A stretch of 64,000 bases of DNA from Clostridia bacterium (lineage in GTDB: Bacteria; Bacillota; Clostridia; Christensenellales; CAG-138): positions 127,856-191,855 of the forward strand of contig JAFXSG010000048.1 in assembly GCA_017525875.1 (NCBI GenBank). The letters run 5' to 3'. Of this stretch, positions 31,488-41,511 are shown piece after piece; the stretch's first letter is position 1; each line of letters begins with the position of its first letter. Below the pieces are notes generated by a model that saw only the letters and a program-made list of their open reading frames with translations, was not told the origin of the DNA and did no database searches. A program made the position numbers and the translations under genes.

Positions 31488-31528
31488 ATTATATAGGATT
31501 GTTTCGCGGTTATCAACAATGTAATTGT
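31488..31528 (-). promoter_or_regulatory. Promoter and palindrome of the orphan BlaI gene
   Basis: TTGATA (31511-31516, minus), 17 bases, TATAAT (31488-31493). ACAATGTAATTGT at 31516-31528 is a perfect palindrome around GTA that abuts the -35 box. Confidence 0.65.
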
Positions 31529-31652
31529 AGTTTTTAACGGAAAAAACGGGCTTTTTTTAAAAAATCTGTCCCTTTTCCCCCCATTTTCGGGATTTTGGAT
31601 CAAGTATTACAATTTATCTATGTAAATCAAGGAAATATTCCGTCATTTTGTC

Positions 31653-32432
31653 TTAGTTTTGAACGAACCTGCGCATCTTGAGGAGGGCGGCTTTTTCGAG
31701 CCTTGAGACCTGTGCCTGGCTCACGCCGACGCTCCCCGCGACCTCGGTCTGGGTCTTGCCGGCGAAGAAGCGCAGCGTGAGGATCCGCTTCTCCCTTTCG
31801 GTCAAACGGCTCATGCCGTCCGAGAGCGCGATGCCGTCCAGCCAGCGCTCGTCGGTCTCGTTTTCGTCCCGTATCTGGTCCGCGATGTAGACCGCGTCGC
31901 CGTCGTCGTGATAGATCGGCTCGTTCAGGGATACCGGGTCGGCGATCGCGTCCAGCGCAAAGACCACGTCCGCCTCCTTCTCGCCGAGCTCCTCGGCGAT
32001 CTCCGAGATGCGCGGCTCGCGCCCGGTCCGCTCCACGAGCTTGTTCCTCGCGGTGAGAGCATGATAGGCGGTGTCCCTGAGGGACCGGCTTACGCGTATG
32101 CTGCTGTTGTCCCGAAGGAACCTGCGGATCTCGCCTATGATCATCGGCACGGCGTAGGTGGAGAAGCGGACGTTGTGAGCGCAGTCGAAATTGTCGATCG
32201 CCTTGATGAGCCCGACGCAGCCCACCTGGAACAGGTCGTCCGCCTGCTCGCCCCTGCCCGAAAAGCGCTGGATCACGCTGAGCACGAGGCGGAGGTTGGC
32301 GGTGATGAACTCCTCGCGCGCCTCGCCGTCGCCCTGCTTTATCCTCTCGAGCAGCTCCATGCTCCTTTTATGATCCACACGGGGCAGCCTGCCCGTGTCC
32401 AGCCCGCATATCTCCACCTTGCCTCTTTCCAT
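31653..32432 (-). CDS. sigG: Sporulation sigma factor G
   Basis: 259 residues, matching B. subtilis SigG along its length: N-terminal K-V-E-I-C-G-L-D-T, region 2 N-L-R-L-V-L-S-V-I-Q-R-F and D-D-L-F-Q-V-G-C-V-G-L, then M-I-I-G-E-I-R-R-F-L-R-D-N, region 3 F-A-L-D-A-I-A-D-P-V-S-L-N-E-P-I-Y, and region 4 S-Q-A-Q-V-S-R-L-E. SigG drives late forespore genes, so the organism very likely makes endospores. In many Clostridia sigG lies in the spoIIGA-sigE-sigG cluster; here those neighbours are absent. AAAGG precedes the ATG. Confidence 0.96.
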   Translation of the reverse strand: MERGKVEICGLDTGRLPRVDHKRSMELLERIKQGDGEAREEFITANLRLVLSVIQRFSGRGEQADDLFQVGCVGLIKAIDNFDCAHNVRFSTYAVPMIIGEIRRFLRDNSSIRVSRSLRDTAYHALTARNKLVERTGREPRISEIAEELGEKEADVVFALDAIADPVSLNEPIYHDDGDAVYIADQIRDENETDERWLDGIALSDGMSRLTEREKRILTLRFFAGKTQTEVAGSVGVSQAQVSRLEKAALLKMRRFVQN

Positions 32433-32623
32433 TTTTCAAGCCTTTCATGTGTTTTCGCCGCTCTGCCCCGAGCGGCTTTCACATATAATAATGGCTTTTT
32501 TCGCCCCGAAGTATTCCGCGGGGGCTTGTCTTGTTTTGGCCTATCCGCGCGGGAAATGAGGAACTGGCAAAAATCGGGCGCATGCGGCAGGGTTTGCATC
32601 AAACGGCGCAAAAGCCGTTGAAG

Positions 32624-32652
32624 TTGCTAAAAATCCAGATATATGTTATAAT
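32624..32652 (+). promoter_or_regulatory. Promoter upstream of the SpoIID-domain gene
   Basis: TTGCTA (32624-32629), 17 bases, TATAAT (32647-32652). Confidence 0.75.
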
Positions 32653-32986
32653 ATCAAAACTCCCCCTTTTTCCGGTCCCGCCGAAGAGGGCTTGCCGCCA
32701 AGGGGAAAGAGCGAAAAAACCATGCTCCGCAGCTCCGACCCGCGCCCCGCTCGGGCGGCAGGGAATCGAGATCCCGCGGGCAAAGCGAGCCGCCCGGGTC
32801 AAAAGCCGGCAGGCTGACTTGGCCAAATTGCCGGGTCGATCACGGCGGGCGCACGCCGCGGGACCACGAAGGACAAAGCTCCGGGGAAAGCGGGCGCCGA
32901 TGGCGCCGTACGCCATTCACGCTTGTGCGCTCTGACCGACGGAGCGCGAAGCTGCGGACAAAAATACATTAAAAAGGACGTGCATC
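32653..32986 (+). other. Long GC-rich structured leader
   Basis: About 330 transcribed bases with no credible gene. Stems include GGGCGGC(32756)/GCCGCCC(32796) with GGGA/TCCC inside, GGCGGGC.GCACGCC and GGGCGCC-gat-GGCGCC. I compared it by eye with c-di-AMP, c-di-GMP-I, cobalamin and RNase P signatures and found no match. Confidence 0.4.
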
Positions 32987-34885
32987 ATGAAACAACGGAT
33001 AACCATTTCAATGAGAAAGGCGCTTGTGCTGCTGGTGCTTGCGGCGCTCGTGCTGACGGCGGCGTTCCCGGCGGCGGCGTACACGGGCGAACGGATCTCC
33101 CGCAGCCGGGACTTCCAAAAGAGCGAGCTCTCCCCCTATTCGGAGGACGGCGTCATCGACCTCACCCGGAGCGTACGCCACACGCCCTCGGAGGATTTTT
33201 CCTTCGTCCGCGTGCTGATCACGACCGGCTCCGTCTCCGCGATCAGCTTCGATCTTTACGGTTCCTATTATATAGAGCAGAACAACATGCCCCTTAACGG
33301 CACGGTCTCCGCTCCGGTGAGCATCTCGGTCACCGTCTCCGGCGGGAACGTCGCCGTCTCCGTCGGCGGGAATCTGGCCTATCGCGGCACGAACGTCGAC
33401 GTCCGCCGCGTCACGCTCGCGGAGGAGGGCGGCTGGGCGACTCTCCACACCTCCGGCAATTCCACCAACAACGGCAGGAAATATCTCGGTCATCTCTGCT
33501 TAAAGGCGAATACGAACGGCACCGTGCGCTTCATCAACGAGGTCCCCACCGCGCACTACTGCTACGGCGTGGTCCCCTACGAAATGAACGAGGGCTGCAA
33601 TCTCGAAGCGCTGCGCGCGCAGGCGATCACCTCGCGCACGTTTGCCTTCGGCTTCCCCTACGGCGATGACGACTGCAACCTCACGGACAGCATGACCTAC
33701 CAGGGCTACAGGGGCTACACGCCCGGCTATGAGAAATGCATGCAGGCCTGCCTCTCCACACGCGGCAAGATCCTGTTCTACGACAACACCGCCGCGCTCA
33801 CCTTCTACAGCTCATCGAACGGCGGCGAGACCGCCCTGCCCGGGCACGCGTTCAACCCCTCGCCGCTGGACGATCAGTATTCGATCCGCATAGACGATCC
33901 CGACGTGCAGTACGGCAGCGTATATGTAAGGACCCTGCCGATCACCTACGGGCAGAGCATCACGAACTCCGCCTTCTACCGCCTGCTCACGGCGGAGGCG
34001 ACAAGCGCCGTCGGCCACACGGTCACGGTCATTTCCGTCCTCTCGGCGGACGTCAATACGCCCAAATACACCGGCTGTGCGCGCAACATGACCAAGATGG
34101 ACTGCACCGTCCGCATCAACGACGGCGGCACCGAGCGCAATCTGGCCCTGAGGTTCGACGTGACCAAGCTCAAGAGCTACGGCGTTTTCAGCGGCAGCTA
34201 CAAGATCTATTGGGGCAAGGCCGTTTCCGGCGGCTACACCGTGTATTTCAGCCGCCACGGCCACGGCGTGGGTCTCGCACAGTACGGCGCGATCGGCCGC
34301 GGAGCCGAGGGCTGGACGGGCGAGCAGATTGTGAACTTCTATTTCAACAGGATGCAGCTTCTGACCGTCACCGAAAACGACCCCGAGAGCGAGGTCGTTA
34401 CCGTGGACGAGATCGCCGCGTACGGCGTCGTCAACTCTAACGGCACGCGCATGCGCACCGGCCCGAGCACCGATTATTCGATCATCACCCAGTTCAGCGC
34501 GGGCACGCACACGGATATCATCACCGAGACGGACGGCTGGCTGCTCTGCCTCATCGGCAACTACCGCGGCTATATCCGCGCGGACCTTGTGGACATACTG
34601 TTCTTCCCCGCCCCGCCCGGCGCGATACAGAACATCGGCAGCGGCGTTGTGAGGAGCGGCATCACTGACGCGTCGCTCCGCTCCGGCCCGAACACGCTCT
34701 GCGAGGAGCTTGCGAACGTTCCCCCCGGGACTCCGCTCGAGGTCTGGCACACGCTCGGCAGCTGGTACCACGTCCGCTACAACGGCATGTTCTGCTTCGT
34801 GCACCGCTCCCTCGTCAACGTCTCGAGCTGGACGGACGTTGACCTGCACGGCAGCGCGCGCGATTTCCCGAAGGAAAGGCCGTAG
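32987..34885 (+). CDS. Secreted SpoIID/LytB-domain protein with two SH3b domains
   Basis: 632 residues. Signal peptide 1-31 (A-A-F-P-A-A-A). The SpoIID domain (about 180-450) shows V-V-P-Y-E-M-N with the catalytic-type Glu, A-L-R-A-Q-A-I-T-S-R-T-F-A, S-S-S-N-G-G-E-T and R-H-G-H-G-V-G-L-A-Q-Y-G-A. Two bacterial SH3 repeats follow, each with R-(M/S)-(R/G)-x-G-P-(S/N)-T near 488 and 566. SpoIID proteins are lytic transglycosylases acting on denuded peptidoglycan in engulfment; LytB-like ones modify vegetative wall. Separate promoter, 330-base leader, SD AAAAAGGA. Confidence 0.92.
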   Translation: MKQRITISMRKALVLLVLAALVLTAAFPAAAYTGERISRSRDFQKSELSPYSEDGVIDLTRSVRHTPSEDFSFVRVLITTGSVSAISFDLYGSYYIEQNNMPLNGTVSAPVSISVTVSGGNVAVSVGGNLAYRGTNVDVRRVTLAEEGGWATLHTSGNSTNNGRKYLGHLCLKANTNGTVRFINEVPTAHYCYGVVPYEMNEGCNLEALRAQAITSRTFAFGFPYGDDDCNLTDSMTYQGYRGYTPGYEKCMQACLSTRGKILFYDNTAALTFYSSSNGGETALPGHAFNPSPLDDQYSIRIDDPDVQYGSVYVRTLPITYGQSITNSAFYRLLTAEATSAVGHTVTVISVLSADVNTPKYTGCARNMTKMDCTVRINDGGTERNLALRFDVTKLKSYGVFSGSYKIYWGKAVSGGYTVYFSRHGHGVGLAQYGAIGRGAEGWTGEQIVNFYFNRMQLLTVTENDPESEVVTVDEIAAYGVVNSNGTRMRTGPSTDYSIITQFSAGTHTDIITETDGWLLCLIGNYRGYIRADLVDILFFPAPPGAIQNIGSGVVRSGITDASLRSGPNTLCEELANVPPGTPLEVWHTLGSWYHVRYNGMFCFVHRSLVNVSSWTDVDLHGSARDFPKERP

Positions 34886-34889
34886 TGGA

Positions 34890-35198
34890 ATGGCTTCGAC
34901 CTTCGACCGCATCTACGATATCGTCCGGCAGATCCCGCGCGGGAAGGTGGCGACCTACGGGCAGATCGCGGCGATGGCCGGCAATCCCCGGCTCTCCCGC
35001 GTGGTGGGGTACGCGCTTCACGTGAACCCGGACCCGGAGGGTATACCCTGTTTCCGCGTCGTGAACCGCGAAGGCCGCGTTTCGCCCGCGTTCGCGTTCG
35101 GCGGAGAGAACATGCAGATCCGCCTGCTCGAGGAGGAGGGCGTTGCCTTCAAGAGCGAAGGGTACGTGGATCTGGAGAAGCATCTGTGGAGGGCCTGA
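34890..35198 (+). CDS. MGMT/alkyltransferase-like protein with PCFR motif
   Basis: 102 residues, only the C-terminal DNA-binding domain of O6-alkylguanine alkyltransferase: V-A-T-Y-G-Q-I-A (helix-turn-helix), the arginine finger region R-V-V-G-Y-A-L and the reactive loop I-P-C-F-R-V-V-N. The Cys is kept but the usual His of PCHR is Phe, which would weaken thiolate activation. It may be a lesion-binding protein or a weak alkyltransferase. It starts 4 bases after the previous stop, so it is in the same operon. Confidence 0.85.
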   Translation: MASTFDRIYDIVRQIPRGKVATYGQIAAMAGNPRLSRVVGYALHVNPDPEGIPCFRVVNREGRVSPAFAFGGENMQIRLLEEEGVAFKSEGYVDLEKHLWRA

Positions 35199-35297
35199 GG
35201 CCGGATCGCGGAGCCGCGGACAGCCGCTTACACCGCTTTCACGGCCGTTTCAACGCGAAATTCCCCATTTCCGCAGTGATATTATACAAAAAACCTC

Positions 35298-35326
35298 TTG
35301 CCATCCGCCGCCGGCTGTGATATAAT
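35298..35326 (+). promoter_or_regulatory. secG promoter
   Basis: TTGCCA (35298-35303), 17 bases, TATAAT (35321-35326). Confidence 0.8.
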
Positions 35327-35359
35327 GGCGGTCGCAGTTAAATCGAAAGGACTATTTGT

Positions 35360-35602
35360 ATGCAGACTGTTCAGATCATCATCAACATCCTGCTGCTCGT
35401 TGCGGCAGTTCTTCTCGTTATCGTCGTTCTTATGCAGGACGCAAAGAGCGCGGGTCTCGGCAGCGCTTTCGGCGGCGAGACCTCCTCCTTCAACAGCAAG
35501 CGCAACGCCAAGGTCGCCAAGGAATCCAAGCTCCAGAAGCTCACCATAGGCCTCGCGATCGCGGTCGGCGTTCTCGCTCTCGCTCTGCTCATCCTGAGCT
35601 GA
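35360..35602 (+). CDS. secG: Preprotein translocase subunit SecG
   Basis: 80 residues with two membrane helices (about 3-24 and 58-78) and the family loop [17 protein letters not shown]. It is the small, non-essential partner of SecYE in the export channel. An AAAGGA SD precedes the ATG. It is followed by a terminator and then smpB, an arrangement (secG near rnr and smpB) common in Firmicutes; rnr is absent here. Confidence 0.95.
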   Translation: MQTVQIIINILLLVAAVLLVIVVLMQDAKSAGLGSAFGGETSSFNSKRNAKVAKESKLQKLTIGLAIAVGVLALALLILS

Positions 35603-35625
35603 TCGGGGCAAACAGAACTTTGCGC

Positions 35626-35656
35626 GGCACCTGCGCAGGCGGGTGCTGCGTTTTTT
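35626..35656 (+). terminator. Terminator between secG and smpB
   Basis: GCACCtgcgcaggcgGGTGC stem, then TGCGTTTTTTC; smpB is read through or has a promoter I did not find. Confidence 0.7.
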
Positions 35657-35696
35657 CGCTGTAAAATGCGGCCCCGGCAGGGCCGGACGAGGTAAT

Positions 35697-36158
35697 ATGC
35701 CGATCAAGCGCGGTGAAAAACAGCTTGCCGAGAACCGTAAGGCGCGGCACGATTATTTTATTGAAGATACCTACGAATGCGGAATCGCCCTCGTTGGGAC
35801 CGAGGTCAAGAGCATCCGCATGGGCAAGGTCAGCATCAAGGACGCATACGCCAAGGTGAAAAACGGCGAGGCGTTCGTCGTCGGCATGCACGTGAGCCCC
35901 TATGAAAAGGGCAATATCTTCAACCGCGATCCGTTCCGCGAAAGGAAGCTGCTGCTTCACAGGCGCGAGATCGCGAAGCTCGCCTCGCTCTCCGAAAAGG
36001 AGGGCTACAGCCTCATCCCCCTCCGCCTCTACCTCAAGGACAGCCGCGTGAAGCTGGAGCTGGCCGTCGCCAAGGGCAAAAAGCTCTACGACAAGCGCCA
36101 CGCCATCGCCGAGAGGGACGCGAAGCGCCAGATGGACAGAAGGAACGCGGAAGACTAA
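35697..36158 (+). CDS. smpB: SsrA-binding protein
   Basis: 153 residues. [25 protein letters not shown] and the basic C-terminal tail [13 protein letters not shown] are SmpB hallmarks. It carries tmRNA into stalled ribosomes for trans-translation. The ATG at 35697 follows GAGG; an upstream in-frame start overlaps the terminator. No tmRNA gene was found next to it in this window. Confidence 0.96.
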   Translation: MPIKRGEKQLAENRKARHDYFIEDTYECGIALVGTEVKSIRMGKVSIKDAYAKVKNGEAFVVGMHVSPYEKGNIFNRDPFRERKLLLHRREIAKLASLSEKEGYSLIPLRLYLKDSRVKLELAVAKGKKLYDKRHAIAERDAKRQMDRRNAED

Positions 36159-36174
36159 ACCTAAAACAACGTAT

Positions 36175-36200
36175 GGGCGGCGATCTGCCGCCCGTTTTTT
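36175..36200 (+). terminator. smpB terminator made from a family A end
   Basis: GGGCGGC-gatct-GCCGCCC followed by GTTTTTTCG: a family A palindrome with a T run, which gives a functional-looking terminator. Confidence 0.75.
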
Positions 36201-36285
36201 CGCTCATCCCGCATTGGCGGCAGCCCGGCCGGCCGTCAGCCTGCGCCGTTTGCGGAATATACTTATCAATTCCCATTATTTGCTC

Positions 36286-36314
36286 TTGAAACGCGGCTGC
36301 AAGCGTGTTATAAT
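36286..36314 (+). promoter_or_regulatory. rpsF operon promoter
   Basis: TTGAAA (36286-36291), 17 bases, TATAAT (36309-36314). Confidence 0.85.
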
Positions 36315-36320
36315 ATCTTG

Positions 36321-36372
36321 CCAACTGTGTGTGGCACAGCTTTCTTGCGCCGGAAACGGCGCCACAAGACCA
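36321..36372 (+). promoter_or_regulatory. Candidate S6:S18-binding leader
   Basis: GTGGC (36331) and GCCAC (36361) enclose a CCG-gaaa-CGG apical stem. Leaders of rpsF operons that bind the S6:S18 complex carry a conserved CCG element in such a stem; this is a layout match only. Confidence 0.4.
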
Positions 36373-36388
36373 TAAGGAGGTGAATTAA

Positions 36389-36676
36389 GTGAAGAAGTAC
36401 GAAAGTCTGTATGTTATCGTGCCCGAGCTTAATGAGGAGGAGACCAAATCCGTAATCGATAAGTTCAACGGTATCATCACCGCCAACGGCGGCGAGATCG
36501 TCAAGGTCGATGAATGGGGCAAGCGCCGCCTGGCCTACACGATCGATTACAAGACCGAGGGTTACTACGTTCTCGTTGTTTTCAACGGCGAACCCGCGCT
36601 CCCCGCAGAGCTCGAGCGTAACCTCAAGAACGACGAAAAGATCATGCGCTTCAAAGTTACCGTCCATCACGAGTGA
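36389..36676 (+). CDS. rpsF: 30S ribosomal protein S6
   Basis: 95 residues, GTG start with GGAGG 8 bases upstream. Y-E-S-L-Y-V-I-V-P at the N-terminus, W-G-K-R-R-L-A-Y and G-Y-Y-V-L-V-V-F, with E-R-N-L-K-N-D-E-K-I-M-R-F-K at the end, are the S6 core. It pairs with S18 in the 30S platform. First gene of the conserved rpsF-ssb-rpsR operon. Confidence 0.98.
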   Translation: MKKYESLYVIVPELNEEETKSVIDKFNGIITANGGEIVKVDEWGKRRLAYTIDYKTEGYYVLVVFNGEPALPAELERNLKNDEKIMRFKVTVHHE

Positions 36677-36723
36677 TTTGAGCAAGATCGACAAAGGATC
36701 CGCAATTATTTAGGGGAACACAC

Positions 36724-37299
36724 ATGAACAAGATTTTTCTGATCGGTAATTTAACGGGCGATCCCGAGCTCCGCACCACGCCCAACGGAGTCAGCGTCTG
36801 CACCATGAACATCGCCGTCAACCGCCGTCAGGGCGGCAATCGCGACGAGCGCCAGACCGATTTCTTCCGCGTCACCGCGTGGAGGCAGCTGGGCGAGACC
36901 TGCTCCCGTTTCCTCGCGAAGGGCCGCAAGATCGCCGTCATCGGCGAGCTCTCTGCCCGCACCTACGAAGCCAAGGACGGCACCACGAGGGTCTCCCTCG
37001 AGGTCACCGCGGACGAGGTCGAATTCCTCTCCCCGCGTGAGGGCGCCGACAGGGGCTACCAGCAGGGCGACAATCGCGGCGGCTACCAGCAGGGCGGCTA
37101 CCAGCAGCAGGGCTATCCCCGCAATTATCCCCAGGGCAATCAGGGCGACGCTCCCCAGGGCGGCCCCGGCCGGAACGGCTGGGCCGATAACCGCCGTCAG
37201 GACGATATGACCGGCACCGCATTCGGCGGCAGCGGCAATCAGGGCGGCGATCCCACCGGCGGATTCGACGACGTAACCGACGACGATCTGCCGTTTTGA
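36724..37299 (+). CDS. ssb: Single-stranded DNA-binding protein
   Basis: 191 residues: OB fold 1-105 (I-G-N-L-T-G-D-P-E-L-R, T-D-F-F-R-V-T-A-W, G-R-K-I-A-V-I-G-E-L), a Gly/Gln/Asn/Tyr-rich flexible linker with Y-Q-Q-G repeats, and the acidic tip D-D-D-L-P-F that binds repair and replication partners. It protects single-stranded DNA. Second gene of rpsF-ssb-rpsR. Confidence 0.98.
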   Translation: MNKIFLIGNLTGDPELRTTPNGVSVCTMNIAVNRRQGGNRDERQTDFFRVTAWRQLGETCSRFLAKGRKIAVIGELSARTYEAKDGTTRVSLEVTADEVEFLSPREGADRGYQQGDNRGGYQQGGYQQQGYPRNYPQGNQGDAPQGGPGRNGWADNRRQDDMTGTAFGGSGNQGGDPTGGFDDVTDDDLPF

Positions 37300-37363
37300 T
37301 CCTTCAAAACGGACCTAAGATGATCCACCGTTTTGTTTTTGCGATATTCGAAAGGAGTAAATA

Positions 37364-37606
37364 ATGGAAGAACGCAAAATGAGGCCCCGTCCCAGGAAGA
37401 CCAGGCGTAAAGTCTGCCAGTTCTGCGTTGACAAGGTCGAATACATCGATTATAAGGACGCGGCGAAGCTTCGCAAGTTCATCACCGAGCGCGGCAAGAT
37501 CATGCCCCGCAGGATGAGCGGCGTTTGCGCAGAGCACCAGAGGGCGCTCGCGATCGCTATTAAGTCCGCACGTCAGGTCGCGCTTCTGCCCTACGTTCAG
37601 GACTGA
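37364..37606 (+). CDS. rpsR: 30S ribosomal protein S18
   Basis: 80 residues: K-V-C-Q-F-C near residue 17, [19 protein letters not shown], and G-V-C-A-E-H-Q-R. The three Cys and one His mark the zinc-binding form of S18. AAAGGAG lies before the ATG. Last gene of the operon, followed by a terminator. Confidence 0.98.
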   Translation: MEERKMRPRPRKTRRKVCQFCVDKVEYIDYKDAAKLRKFITERGKIMPRRMSGVCAEHQRALAIAIKSARQVALLPYVQD

Positions 37607-37623
37607 GCATATAAGCAGCAATA

Positions 37624-37657
37624 AAGAGAAGGTTTCGGCCTTCTCTTTTGTGTTTTT
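37624..37657 (+). terminator. rpsF operon terminator
   Basis: AAGAGAAGG-tttcgg-CCTTCTCTT then TTGTGTTTTT. Confidence 0.9.
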
Positions 37658-37692
37658 GGTCAGGTCCCGGCGCTTTGCGCTTCCTAATTCTC

Positions 37693-37915
37693 GTAGGGGC
37701 GGCAATCTACCGCCCGTAGGTTACGGCAGTATGATGCCGCGGAGGATCGTTTTCACGGGTCATTTCTTCCTTGCGCGGAAACGCGTACTCGGCGGGCGGC
37801 AGGTTGCCGCCCCTACGGGTTGGATAATGTTTCAGGCCTTCCCCTTTGAGGGGATGCGATCCGGACTTGGTGCGATAGGTTTCCGTCGGGCGGACGATAT
37901 CCGCCGCTGCCCGGT
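37693..37915. repeat. Family A copy plus family B end plus family A half
   Basis: A complete family A copy (37693-37819) is followed by a family B left end (37831-37860), CGGACTTGGTGCGATAGG, and a family A half GGGCGGACGATATCCGCC. The whole block mirrors 30230-30415. Confidence 0.8.
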
Positions 37916-37917
37916 TT

Positions 37918-38277
37918 TTACTGCAGCTTCGTCGGTTCTCCGGGCGGGGTGAAGAAGGCGAACGGATCGTGGCGGCCGAGGACGCCGAACTCGACGTCGG
38001 TGACGGTGTTCGGGATGTCGGGCAGATCGTCGCCGGGCGGGTAGACGGTGCCGGGCAGGCGGCGTTTGCGCTCTCCACTGTTCGGGTCAAGCGGATCGCC
38101 TATCGGCTCGCGCGCGGGAGCGGTCTCGGTCGGGAAGAGGTCTTCGGCGGCCTCCAGGTCGTGTTCCGTTCGGGCGGGCGCGCTCATCAGGCCGGTCGCC
38201 TCGTGAGCAGAGGCGGCCGAGCCGGCGGTTCCTGCGGAGTCCGCGGAGGGATTGCGGGTGGTGGTTGGTTTGGTCAT
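37918..38277 (-). CDS. Small Pro/Ala-rich hypothetical protein
   Basis: 119 residues, acidic and Pro/Thr/Ala-rich, no membrane segment or known motif. The support is a good SD (AAAGGA, 6 bases before ATG) and a complete frame bounded by repeats. Low-complexity composition leaves open that it is a chance frame in repeat-rich DNA. Confidence 0.4.
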   Translation of the reverse strand: MTKPTTTRNPSADSAGTAGSAASAHEATGLMSAPARTEHDLEAAEDLFPTETAPAREPIGDPLDPNSGERKRRLPGTVYPPGDDLPDIPNTVTDVEFGVLGRHDPFAFFTPPGEPTKLQ

Positions 38278-38302
38278 GGTTGGTCCTTTCGATATTTTTA
38301 TT

Positions 38303-38658
38303 GTAGGGGCGGCAATTCAGCCGATCGGTTGCTCGAGCAACCGCCCGAGGGTCAAATGATCCTCCGGAGAATAAGTGTTCCATCGTTCTGACACCTCATC
38401 AGTCTTCGCGCCGCGCTGCGCCGCTCAGCCAGCTTCCCCTCCAGGGGAAGCCCACCGGGTTGGTCGCTCCCCTTTTCAGGCCTTCCCCTTTGAGGGGAAG
38501 GGGGACCGCTTGCGGTGGATGAGGTGTTATAAATGGTTTTCCCGTATGAAAAACCTACTATCATCACTTACTTCGGGCGGCAGGTTGCCGCCCCTACGGT
38601 TAGTTTCGCGGACGGGCGGCTGCGCAGCAGACGATCGGCTGAGTTGCCGCCCCTGCGG
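38303..38658. repeat. Mixed family A and B block upstream of ppdK
   Basis: Family A ends at 38303-38347 (with the GGTTGCTCGAGCAACC palindrome) and 38574-38658. Between them a family B element is permuted: the ACACCTCATCAGTC half (38388) comes before the CAGGCCTTCCCC..GGATGAGGTGTT half (to 38528). Confidence 0.75.
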
Positions 38659-38720
38659 TTCATTACTCGCTTTCAGGCCTATTTTCTCCCGAAAAAAATA
38701 AAAAATACGTCATTTCGCAC

Positions 38721-38749
38721 TTGAAATTTCTAAAATATTGCCGTATAAT
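38721..38749 (+). promoter_or_regulatory. ppdK promoter
   Basis: TTGAAA (38721-38726), 17 bases, TATAAT (38744-38749). Confidence 0.85.
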
Positions 38750-38798
38750 TGTGAGTTGTACTGTATGTTACAAAAACTACCAACTGGAGGTTTATCCT

Positions 38799-41426
<2,628 letters not shown>

Positions 41427-41441
41427 TAGCTATAAGCTGAC

Positions 41442-41477
41442 AAAGGCCGGCTTCCGATAAAGGGAGCCGGCCTTTTC
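41442..41477 (+). terminator. ppdK terminator
   Basis: AAAGGCCGGCTtCC-gataaag-GGaGCCGGCCTTTTCT. Confidence 0.9.
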
Positions 41478-41511
41478 TATGTGTACCACGGGGACGATTA
41501 CGATCGATATC

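Noticed and set aside
32653..32986. Known riboswitch or RNase P RNA
   Set aside because: Hallmark sequences of c-di-AMP, c-di-GMP-I, cobalamin and RNase P RNAs were not found by eye; left as an unexplained leader.
36159..36285. tmRNA gene after smpB
   Set aside because: No tRNA-like ends or tag ORF were seen; the space holds a repeat-derived terminator and the rpsF promoter.
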